From the NCBI RefSeq assembly GCF_000341105.1, contig NZ_ANBB01000062.1:1-64000 (forward strand): a stretch of DNA of 64,000 nucleotides, in the 5' to 3' direction. A program made the position numbers and the translations under genes. The notes below the pieces were generated by a model. It saw only the letters and a program-made list of their open reading frames with translations. It had not been told where the DNA came from and did not search any database. Source of the stretch: Nocardiopsis potens DSM 45234. GTDB taxonomy: Bacteria; Actinomycetota; Actinomycetes; Streptosporangiales; Streptosporangiaceae. This document shows positions 1-7,026 of this stretch, in pieces (within the stretch, counting starts at the first letter, position 1; each line of letters begins with the position of its first letter).

Positions 1-230
1 CCGCGCCCCGGCCCTACCGCTGCCGTCGCCGCCTGCTTGAACCTTCGCTCCGCGAGGCGCCGCACCCGACCGACCGGCCGGTGCCCCTCCCCGCCTTCGC
101 CGCCCGCTTGAACCCCCGCCCCGTGAGACGCCGCGCCCGGGCAACCGCCTCCGCCCCGCCCCCACCTGCGCCGTCGCCGCCCGTCTGAACCGCCACCCCG
201 CGAGGCGCCGCGCCCGGACGGCCACCTCCG
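1..230. repeat. Degenerate 71-77 bp tandem repeats at window edge
   Basis: Three imperfect copies are visible. Each carries a GCTTGAACC-like core (35-43, 106-114, and GTCTGAACC at 183-191) followed within about 10 bp by CGCGAGGCGCCGCGCCCG or a close variant (near 51, 121 and 199). Spacing between cores is 71 and 77 bp. Bases 1-30 resemble the tail of a further copy, so the array probably continues left of the window. An ORF on the minus strand through it is low-complexity and not credible. Function is unknown. Confidence 0.6.
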
Positions 231-355
231 CCCCGTCTCTGCCTCTGTCATTGCCGTGCTCTGGAGGCCGCCTCCTCTCAGGGCCTCGTGGGCCTCCCGT
301 GGTCCTCCTTGATCGGGAAGGGTGGGCGCACAGAGCCGAGTGGGAGGAGCGCGCC

Positions 356-1822
356 GTGGTGCGGGGAGGACACGGCCGGGGCGGGCGAGTGGCGGCCGCG
401 CCCGCCGGCGGGCCGCTGCCGGAGGGGATGCGGGTACTGCTGGACGCCGGGGTGCGGACCGCACTGGGCAGACGGATGCTGATCGGCGGGGCGCCGGTCC
501 GGGTGGTGCGGCTCTCCGCCGCCGGGGTGCGGGCGGTCGGCCGGTGGCGGGCCGGTACGGCACCTGCCGGCGCGGCGGAGCGGGCGCTGGCCCGCCGGCT
601 GGTCGACGGAGGGCTGGCGCACCCGGTCCCGGATCCCGCCGCGCCGCCGCCCGGAGAGGTCTGCGTCGTCGTCCCGGTCCGGGACCGGACCCGGGCGCTG
701 GCCCTGCTGCTCGCCGCGGTCCGGGCCGACCTGCCCGGGGTCGGCGTGCTGGTCGTGGACGACGCCTCCGCCGACCGCGCGGGCACCGCCCGGGTCGCGG
801 CCGAGCACGGCGCCCGGCTGGTCCGCCGGGAGGCCTGCGGCGGACCGGCGGCCGCGCGCAACACCGGGCTGGCCGCCTGCCGGAGCCCGTTCGTCGCCTT
901 CCTCGACTCCGACTGCGTCCCGGAGCCCGGCTGGCTGGGGCGGCTGCTCGGACACTTCGCCGACCCCCGGGTCGGCGCGGCCGCCCCGCGGATCCTCCCC
1001 GCCCGGGACCGGTCCGGCGGCGTGCTCGCCCGGTTCGAGGCCGCACGGTCGCCGCTGGACATGGGCCCGTCCCCGGCCCGGGCCGCCCCCGGAGGCCCCG
1101 TCCCCTACGTACCGTCCGCCGCGCTCGCGGTGCGCCGGTCGGCCTGCCCGGGCGGCTTCGACCCGGGCATGCCGGTGGGCGAGGACGTGGACCTGGTGTG
1201 GCGGCTGGCCGACGCCGGGTGGGCGGTGCGCTACGACCCGGCCGCGGCGGTCCGGCACGCGCACCGGACCCGGCTCGGTCCGCTGCTCCGGCGCCGGTTC
1301 GACTACGGCACCTCGGCCGGGCCGCTCGCGCTGCGGCACGGCGCTCGGGTGGCGCCGGCGGTGGTGTCGCCGTGGAGCGGGGCGGCCGTCGCGCTGGCCG
1401 CGGCCGGGCGCCCGGCCGGCGCCGCCGCGCTGCTCGCCGCCGCGACCGCGCTGCTGGTTCATAAGACGGGACGGGCGGGCCCTGCGGTCCCGGCGGCCGA
1501 GGCGGCCCGCCTGGTCGGCCTGGGCACGCTCGGCGCGGCCCGGTGGCTGGCCGCGTCGGTGGCCCGGACGTGGTGGCCGGCCGCGGTCCCCGCCGCGCTG
1601 GCCTCCCGCCGGGCGGCGGTCCTGCTGGCGGTGGCGGCGCTCGCCCCGCCGCTGGCCGAGTGGGCCGACCGCCGCCCGGAGCTGGACCCGCTCACCTGGA
1701 CCGCGCTCTGCCTGGCCGCCGACGGCGCGTACGCGGCCGGCGTCTGGACGGGCGCGTACACCTCGCGCACCCCGGTCCCGCTGCTGCCGGTACTCTCCTC
1801 CGCCCGCTCCCGAGTGCACTGA
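356..1822 (+). CDS. mftF: Mycofactocin system glycosyltransferase MftF
   Basis: Family 2 glycosyltransferase that decorates the redox cofactor mycofactocin with glucose units in the cytoplasm. A leader with the RVLLDAGV and GGAPVRVVRLS motifs typical of MftF precedes a GT-A domain. That domain shows VVDDASAD (nucleotide-sugar site), GGPAAARN, the LDSDC metal-binding motif and GEDVDLVWRL, followed by a hydrophobic C-terminal region. I chose GTG 356 because GGGAGGAG (342-349) lies 6 bases upstream; GTG 389 and ATG 428 are alternatives, and an upstream in-frame ATG at 251 has no ribosome site. Length is about 488 residues, near the family's usual size. The other mft genes are not in the window and would have to lie to the left. 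Confidence 0.85.
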   Translation: MVRGGHGRGGRVAAAPAGGPLPEGMRVLLDAGVRTALGRRMLIGGAPVRVVRLSAAGVRAVGRWRAGTAPAGAAERALARRLVDGGLAHPVPDPAAPPPGEVCVVVPVRDRTRALALLLAAVRADLPGVGVLVVDDASADRAGTARVAAEHGARLVRREACGGPAAARNTGLAACRSPFVAFLDSDCVPEPGWLGRLLGHFADPRVGAAAPRILPARDRSGGVLARFEAARSPLDMGPSPARAAPGGPVPYVPSAALAVRRSACPGGFDPGMPVGEDVDLVWRLADAGWAVRYDPAAAVRHAHRTRLGPLLRRRFDYGTSAGPLALRHGARVAPAVVSPWSGAAVALAAAGRPAGAAALLAAATALLVHKTGRAGPAVPAAEAARLVGLGTLGAARWLAASVARTWWPAAVPAALASRRAAVLLAVAALAPPLAEWADRRPELDPLTWTALCLAADGAYAAGVWTGAYTSRTPVPLLPVLSSARSRVH

Positions 1823-1964
1823 CCCGGAGCGGGCGGCGCTCCGCCGACCGGGACCGGGCCGGCCCCGGGAGCGGACCGCCGAAGCACCCCGCCGCCGCAG
1901 CCCTGACGGCCCCCGGGCCGACGCCACCGGGCCGACACCGCCGGACCGGCCGCGCGGGTCCGGA

Positions 1965-3056
1965 TCAGCCGTCGCTGGAGCGTTTCCAGATGTTGACGCC
2001 GAGTTCCTTGGCGTGTGCGTCGATCTCGGAGAGTTCGTCGGCGGTGAGCTCGGGGCCGCGTACCGCGCCGAGGCTGTCCTCCAGCTGGGCGACGCTGCTG
2101 GCACCGATGAGGACCGAGGTCACCCGGGGGTCGCGCAGCGCCCACTGCAGGGCCAGCTGGGCCAGGGTCTGGCCGCGGGCCGCCGCGATGTCGTTGAGCG
2201 ACCGGATGACCGCCAGGCCCTCCTCGTCGAGCCAGTCCGGGTTGAGCGACTTGCCCAGGCTGGCCCGGGAGCCCTCCGGGACGCCGCCGAGGTACTTGCC
2301 GGTGAGCATGCCCTGGGCCAGCGGGGAGAAGGCGATGCAGCCCATTCCCTCCCGCTCCAGCGTGTCGAGCAGCCCGGTGTCCTCGATCCACCGGTTCACC
2401 ATCGAGTAGGACGGCTGGTGGATCAGGAGCGGGGTGCCCAGGCCGCGCATGATCGCGGCGGCCTCGGCCGTGCGCTCCGGGGAGTAGGAGGAGATCCCCG
2501 CGTACAGCGCCTTGCCCGAGCGGACCGCGGCGTCCAGCGCGCCCATGGTCTCTTCCAGCGGGGTGTCCGGGTCGTAGCGGTGGCTGTAGAAGATGTCCAC
2601 GTGGTCCAGGCCCATCCGGCCCAGCGACTGGTCCAGGCTGGCCAGGAGGTACTTGCGGGAGCCGCCGCCGCTGCCGTAGGGGCCCGGCCACATCTGGTAC
2701 CCGGCCTTGGTCGAGATGATCAGCTCGTCCCGGTAGGCCCGGAAGTCCTCGCGCAGGATCCGGCCGAAGTTGAGCTCGGCCGAGCCGGGCGGCGGGCCGT
2801 AGTTGTTGGCCAGGTCGAAGTGGGTCACCCCGAGGTCGAAGGCGCGGCGCAGCACGGCGCGCTGGGTCGACAGGGCGCGGTCGTCGCCGAAGTTGTGCCA
2901 CAGCCCGAGCGAGACCGCCGGGAGGTCCAGGCCGCTGCGCCCGGTGCGGCGGTAGGGCATCCGCCCGTCGTAGCGTTCGGGGTCGGCGCGGTGGACCCCG
3001 GCGCTCGGGACGTCCAGCCGCGGAATGTCGGATTCTCGCACCATGGGCCCCATCAT
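1965..3056 (-). CDS. Aldo/keto reductase, L-glyceraldehyde 3-phosphate reductase type (YghZ/Gpr-like)
   Basis: NADPH-dependent aldo/keto reductase of the AKR14 type. The text matches E. coli YghZ through most of its length, for example SLGLWHNFG, FDLANNYGPPPGSAE, REDFRAYRDELIISTKAG, the GPYGSGG loop, LIHQPSY and TSVLIGAS. The catalytic tetrad is visible as Asp and Tyr in DLANNYG, Lys in STKAG and His in YSHR. The family detoxifies L-glyceraldehyde 3-phosphate and methylglyoxal. Start is uncertain among the clustered ATGs at 3056, 3053 and 3044; GGAAG sits at the best distance for 3053. The gene converges on mftF and follows phoX in the same direction after a hairpin, so it is probably transcribed alone. 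Confidence 0.88.
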   Translation of the reverse strand: MMGPMVRESDIPRLDVPSAGVHRADPERYDGRMPYRRTGRSGLDLPAVSLGLWHNFGDDRALSTQRAVLRRAFDLGVTHFDLANNYGPPPGSAELNFGRILREDFRAYRDELIISTKAGYQMWPGPYGSGGGSRKYLLASLDQSLGRMGLDHVDIFYSHRYDPDTPLEETMGALDAAVRSGKALYAGISSYSPERTAEAAAIMRGLGTPLLIHQPSYSMVNRWIEDTGLLDTLEREGMGCIAFSPLAQGMLTGKYLGGVPEGSRASLGKSLNPDWLDEEGLAVIRSLNDIAAARGQTLAQLALQWALRDPRVTSVLIGASSVAQLEDSLGAVRGPELTADELSEIDAHAKELGVNIWKRSSDG

Positions 3057-3198
3057 CCCACTTCCGTCCCGGGGGCTCCGGGGCGGGCGGGGGGGACGAC
3101 GGGGCCCGATGCGACGGGGCCCGGTGCGGTGCGGCGCGCCTCGGAGCGCACGCCCTCGGGCCCGGCGGGGCGGCGCCCCGCGGGGCGGCGCCCGACGG

Positions 3199-3224
3199 GC
3201 GCGGGAGTGCGGGCCCTCCCGCGC
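3199..3224 (-). terminator. Hairpin between phoX and the aldo/keto reductase
   Basis: GCGCGGGAG at 3199-3207 pairs with CTCCCGCGC at 3216-3224 across an 8-base loop, about 50 bases past the phoX stop. There is no T-run, as usual in such GC-rich genomes. A short imperfect 14-15 bp repeat (GTCGGCTCCCGCGA-like, about 3232-3274) lies between it and the stop codon. Confidence 0.5.
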
Positions 3225-3274
3225 CGCGCGGGTCGGCTCCCGCGAGTCGGCTCACGCGGATCGGCTCCCGCAGG

Positions 3275-5335
3275 TCAGCTGCCGATGTGCCGGCCCTTCT
3301 CGTGCCAGATGGAGACGACCGAGGGCCGGGGGAACCCGCCCCGGTCCGGCCAGGTGCTGGTGGGCTCCTCCACCGAGCCGTCCTCGCCCGGGTGCTGCGG
3401 GGCGATGAAGAGCGTCCTGTTGTCCTCGGTGATGAACGGGCCGCAGCACTCGGCCTGCACCGGGACGGTGGCGAAGGTCTTCAGCTCGCCCTTGTACTTG
3501 CCGTGCATCGGCACCGCGTGCAGCCCGTCGTTGATCCCCAGCGCGCCGGGCTGGCCGTCGGTGGAGATCCACAGGTTGCCCTGCCGGTCGAAGGTGAGGT
3601 TGTCCGGCGCCGAGATCGGCGCGACCTTCGACTTGTCGTAGCCGGCGAAGTAGGTGCTCGGGTCGGAGGGGTCGCCGCAGACCACCGGGACGTCCCAGGT
3701 GAACTCGGTGGCGCCGGCGTCGTTGCCGGCCTCGGTGATCTCCAGGATGTGGCCGTACTTGTTGGGGCCGCGCGGGTTGGGCTCGTCGGCCTGGCCGGGC
3801 TCGCGGGCGCTGTTGTTGGTCAGCGCGCAGTACACCTTGCCGGTGACCGGGTTGGGCTCGAAGTCCTCGGGCCGGTCCATCTTGGTGGCGCCGGCCTTGT
3901 CCCCCGCGATGCGGGTGTGCACCAGGACCTCCGCGACGGTCATCCCGTCGACGTAGCTCTCCTCCTCGGTGCAGAGCGGGATCCACTCGCCGACCCCGTC
4001 GAAGGCGCCGTCGGAGGGGAGCTTCCCGGAGCCGTCGAACTCCTCGGCGGGGCTGTTGCCGGTCAGCCGGCCGACGTACAGCGTCCCCGAGTCGAGCAGG
4101 GTGTCGTTGTGCCGGCGGGAGCCCTTCCGGTACCGGTTCTTGCTGACGAACTTGTAGATGTAGTCGAAGCGCTCGTCGTCGCCCATGTAGACGGCGACCC
4201 TGCCGTCCTCGGTGAGCCGGGTGTTGGCGCCCTCGTGCTTGATCCGGCCGAGCATGGTGCGCTTGCGCGGCTTGTACTCGGGGTCGGTCGGGTCGATCTC
4301 GACCACCCAGCCGAACCGGTTCGCCTCGGTGGGGTGCTTGGACAGGTCGAAGCGCTCGTCGACCCGGTCGAAGCGGCGGTTGCCCTCGCGGGTGTCGCCC
4401 GAGACGGCGATGCCGTACCGCTTCAGCGCGGCCTTGGCCTCCTCCGGGGCGCCCTCGCCGCCGACGAAGTACTGGTTGAAGTTCTCCTCGCAGGTGAGGA
4501 TGGTGCCCCAGGGGGTCATCCCGCCGGCGCAGTTGTTCAGCATGCCGAGCACCTCGGTGCCCTCCGGGTCGGCCTCGGTGCGCACCAGCGCGTCGCCCGC
4601 GGCCGGACCGGCGATCCGCATCGGGGTGGTGGCGGTGATCCGGCGGTTGAACCGGCGCTTCCCCTTGGACGGCCGCCAGCCGCCCTTGTGCTCCCGGACG
4701 ATCTCCACGATCGAGCCGCCGTGCGCGGCCATCGAGACCTTGATCAGCTCCGGGTCGATGTCGGCGCCGTCGGTGTAGCCGGCGAACATCAGGTTCTCGT
4801 TGGTGTACTCGTGGTTGACCCAGAGCAGGCCGCGGTCCCGGGAGAGCTCGCGGAAGGCCACGTAGTCGCAGTTGTAGCCGAACTGCTTCTCCTGCGCCTC
4901 GGCGGTCTGGTTCTCGAAGTCGAACTCCGGGGCGCCGGGGAGCACCGGGTCGCCCCACCGGATGACGACGTTGTGCTCGTACCCCTTGGGCACCCTGACG
5001 TCGTCGGAGGTGCTCGGCGGCAGGCTGTCGAACTTCAGCCGCGGGTTGCCCTTCCCCTTGCCGCCCTTGGCCGGGGCCGCGGCGGCCGCGGCCGGGGCGC
5101 CGAGCGCGCCCAGCCCCAGGGCGGCGGCGCCGGCGCCGACCGCACCGGTGCGCAGCGCGGCCCGGCGGGAGACCATTCGGCTGAACACGTCGCCGAAGTA
5201 GGGGTTGTCACTGGTGTTGGGGGCGTCGTGGAAGCAGGCGTAGCCGCAGCGGAAGCGGCAGGTGGCCGCCGTTCTTCCTCCGCCGACGGGGCCGGCCAGT
5301 GGAAGGCTGCGGCGGTGGGGCGCGGATCCGGGCAC
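3275..5335 (-). CDS. phoX: Secreted PhoX-family (DUF839) alkaline phosphatase
   Basis: Predicted Tat-exported phosphatase that releases phosphate from organic esters outside the cell, a calcium/iron enzyme family unrelated to PhoA. GTG 5335 is chosen because AGGAGG stands six bases upstream. The N-terminus then shows the pattern of actinobacterial PhoX: CRFRCGYACFH, PNTSDNPYFGD, then the twin-arginine segment SRRAALRTG followed by a hydrophobic alanine/glycine stretch. The mature domain has WGDPVLPG, the CDYVAF region, WVNHEYTNENLMF, NNCAGGMTPWGT and LTCEENFNQYF. Length is about 686 residues, as in the family. The promoter region holds a three-unit PHO box at 5430-5462, so PhoR-PhoP control under phosphate starvation is likely. 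Confidence 0.88.
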   Translation of the reverse strand: MPGSAPHRRSLPLAGPVGGGRTAATCRFRCGYACFHDAPNTSDNPYFGDVFSRMVSRRAALRTGAVGAGAAALGLGALGAPAAAAAAPAKGGKGKGNPRLKFDSLPPSTSDDVRVPKGYEHNVVIRWGDPVLPGAPEFDFENQTAEAQEKQFGYNCDYVAFRELSRDRGLLWVNHEYTNENLMFAGYTDGADIDPELIKVSMAAHGGSIVEIVREHKGGWRPSKGKRRFNRRITATTPMRIAGPAAGDALVRTEADPEGTEVLGMLNNCAGGMTPWGTILTCEENFNQYFVGGEGAPEEAKAALKRYGIAVSGDTREGNRRFDRVDERFDLSKHPTEANRFGWVVEIDPTDPEYKPRKRTMLGRIKHEGANTRLTEDGRVAVYMGDDERFDYIYKFVSKNRYRKGSRRHNDTLLDSGTLYVGRLTGNSPAEEFDGSGKLPSDGAFDGVGEWIPLCTEEESYVDGMTVAEVLVHTRIAGDKAGATKMDRPEDFEPNPVTGKVYCALTNNSAREPGQADEPNPRGPNKYGHILEITEAGNDAGATEFTWDVPVVCGDPSDPSTYFAGYDKSKVAPISAPDNLTFDRQGNLWISTDGQPGALGINDGLHAVPMHGKYKGELKTFATVPVQAECCGPFITEDNRTLFIAPQHPGEDGSVEEPTSTWPDRGGFPRPSVVSIWHEKGRHIGS

Positions 5336-6026
5336 CGATGTCCTCCTGTTTTGCGCGGGGATCGTCACCCGGGTCCGCCGCCGGAGCGGCCGCCCCGGGC
5401 CGTCACGACCATGGCGAACACGGCGCTCCCGAGAGTTAACCCGCGGTGAACGCGCCGCCAACTCCCTGGCACGCGTTTCCCCTGCGACCATCTTCTCGAT
5501 CACACTGTCCGCACAGCGTAGTGGCGTTCCACCGCAAAGTAACGGATGTCCCCACTCGACACCAGGGGGGCGAGCGGCCCTTGTTCGGGGGCGGCGTCCG
5601 CCCCGGTGTACGGGCGGCGCCGCTCCCGACGATCGGACGGCGCCCCCTCCCGGCTTGGGAGGGCACCGCTCCCGGCCACCCCTCCCGGTGCGGCGGCGGC
5701 CCCGCCCCGCCGCACCTCCCCCGATGCGGAGAAACCGCACGTCGGCGCGGTTCCACCGCACCTACCCGACCCCGCCGGATTCACCGGAGGTCAGCGAGCG
5801 TATTCTGTCCGTGGATTCGCGTCTCTCACGATTCGGGACCGCCCTTCCCCACCGGCGGCCCGCACCGACAAGTCCACACCGTCCCCCATGATCGAGCGGT
5901 CCTCGGCCGATCCCCTCGCGCCGTGACCCGCGCCCGGCATCGGACGCCGCCCGGCGAGGAACCGCTCGCGCTGCGCCCCGTGTCCGGGCAACGATCCACC
6001 CGTCCACCGATCGTCCGGCGAAGACC
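5336..6026. other. Divergent intergenic region phoX / ATPase gene
   Basis: About 690 bases without a credible gene. It contains the phoX ribosome site and PHO box on the left, and the upstream region of the ATPase gene on the right. ORFs here have no family-like sequence and mirror each other on opposite strands. I see no RNA gene. Confidence 0.5.
5430..5462 (-). promoter_or_regulatory. PHO box (PhoP direct repeats) upstream of phoX
   Basis: Read on the minus strand, three 11-base direct-repeat units follow one another: GTTGGCG, GTTCACC and GTTAACT, beginning at 5462, 5451 and 5440. The middle unit equals the Streptomyces PhoP unit consensus GTTCACC, and the exact 11-base period is that of known PHO boxes. 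The block ends 95 bases before the phoX start codon, a normal activator position. Confidence 0.75.
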
Positions 6027-6482
6027 ATGACAGAGCACACCCTCCCGCCCGATGTCCTGGGGGCACCGACCAGACGGAGATTCCCCGGTCTCGCCCACCA
6101 GGTCAAGCACGCACGGCGATTCGTCGAGCGGCTGCTCGCCGCCTCGCCCGAACTGACCACGGCGACCCTGCTCACCAGCGAGCTCGCCACCAACGCCGTC
6201 ACCCACAGCGCCTCCGGCTCGCCCGGCGGGAAGTTCGAGGTGACCGTCTACCGCGGGCCCGGCCGGGCCCGGGTGGAGGTGCGCGACCTCGGCGGCTCCG
6301 AGCAGCCCCGCGCCCAGCACAACGACCCCTGCGACATCACCGAACACGGGCGCGGCCTCGACCTGGTCGAGGCGCTCGCCTCGGCCTGGGGCTCCGACGA
6401 CCGCTCCGACGGGCTCGGCCGCATGGTCTGGTTCGAGCTCGCCTGGGACCCGGCCGACGAGGGCCCGGAACCGCTCCCCTGA
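6027..6482 (+). CDS. ATP-binding protein, RsbW/SpoIIAB-like anti-sigma histidine-kinase-fold domain
   Basis: Small single-domain GHKL ATPase of 151 residues, the type that in actinomycetes acts as an anti-sigma factor or serine kinase in partner-switching. The N box ELATNAVTHS, the G1 box VRDLGG and the G2 box EHGRGLDLV are all present and in order. There is no sensor or membrane segment. No sigma factor or anti-anti-sigma gene is adjacent, so the partner is unknown. It is divergent from phoX across 690 bases and is followed by a large inverted repeat. Confidence 0.85.
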   Translation: MTEHTLPPDVLGAPTRRRFPGLAHQVKHARRFVERLLAASPELTTATLLTSELATNAVTHSASGSPGGKFEVTVYRGPGRARVEVRDLGGSEQPRAQHNDPCDITEHGRGLDLVEALASAWGSDDRSDGLGRMVWFELAWDPADEGPEPLP

Positions 6483-6522
6483 GGGGCGGCGCGCCCGCTC
6501 CCCTCCGCCCGCTCCCGCCTCT

Positions 6523-6612
6523 GTGTTGATCTTGGACTTATCGACCGGTCCCGGTCCGCGGACCTGTACAGGCGAGCGCTCCTCGACCGGTCGATAAGTC
6601 CAAGATCAACAC
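6523..6612. repeat. Long inverted repeat with 28-bp perfect arms and palindromic loop
   Basis: Arms 6523-6550 and 6585-6612 are perfectly complementary, each with GTGTTGATCTTGGACTT at the outer end. The 34-base loop is itself made of three short palindromes in a row: GGTCCGCGGACC (6553-6564), CCTGTACAGG (6563-6572) and GAGCGCTC (6574-6581). It lies between the ends of the ATPase gene and of a small minus-strand gene, so it could terminate both. It is far larger than an ordinary terminator, and its outer end resembles that of the palindrome at 26989-27052. Confidence 0.85.
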
Positions 6613-6667
6613 GGGGGTACCGGGGCCGGGCAGGCCCCCTGCCTCCGGTACCGTCCTGCGGGGTCCG

Positions 6668-6841
6668 CTATTCGCCCTCCTTCACGCCGTCGGCGTCCTC
6701 GGCTCCGCCGCTCTCCGGTGCGGGCGCCGGCAGCCGGTACTTCTCGTACAGCAGGCGCGCGTAGTCCTTGGCCTCCTGCGACGGTTCCTCGCCGAGTTCC
6801 TCTCGGACCAGGTCGTCCAGGTCCCTCTCCTTGCCATCCAT
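6668..6841 (-). CDS. Small acidic protein, 57 residues, unknown function
   Basis: ATG 6841 to TAG 6668. The product begins MDGKERDLDDLVREELGEEP, continues with a helical stretch SQEAKDYARLLYEKYRLP, and ends in a Pro/Ala/Gly/Glu-rich acidic tail. Codon choice is strongly GC-biased at third positions in this frame and not in the overlapping longer frames, which read as Arg-rich nonsense. The ribosome site is weak (GGAAGG, 13 bases upstream). It is isolated between a hairpin pair on its right and the long inverted repeat on its left. I do not recognise the family. Confidence 0.6.
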   Translation of the reverse strand: MDGKERDLDDLVREELGEEPSQEAKDYARLLYEKYRLPAPAPESGGAEDADGVKEGE

Positions 6842-6950
6842 AAAGTGCAGCTTGCCTTCCGCGGCACCGGATCACAAATCGGCGCGGCGGGCATATCGCG
6901 TGCTCAGAGGTGCTTTCTGCGGTCATTGGCGGCGCTTCCCCAGCGCACAG

Positions 6951-7020
6951 CGGTGCCGCGCGGGAAAACCCGCGCGGCACCGGGTGGGAAGTGATCCCCG
7001 CCCCGTTCACCGGGGCGGGG
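6951..7020 (-). terminator. Double hairpin after the RND pump gene
   Basis: Two strong hairpins follow the pump stop codon at 7027. CCCCGCCCCG (6996-7005) pairs with CGGGGCGGGG (7011-7020) over 5 bases. Fourteen-base arms at 6951-6964 and 6969-6982 pair over an AAAA tetraloop. Without T-runs, they would act as GC-rich actinomycete terminators and insulate the small gene at 6841. Confidence 0.65.
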
Positions 7021-7026
7021 GCGGAC

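Noticed and set aside
14-196. 60-codon minus-strand ORF in the left-edge repeats
   Set aside because: Coincides with the degenerate tandem repeat and is Arg/Gly-rich without coding signature.
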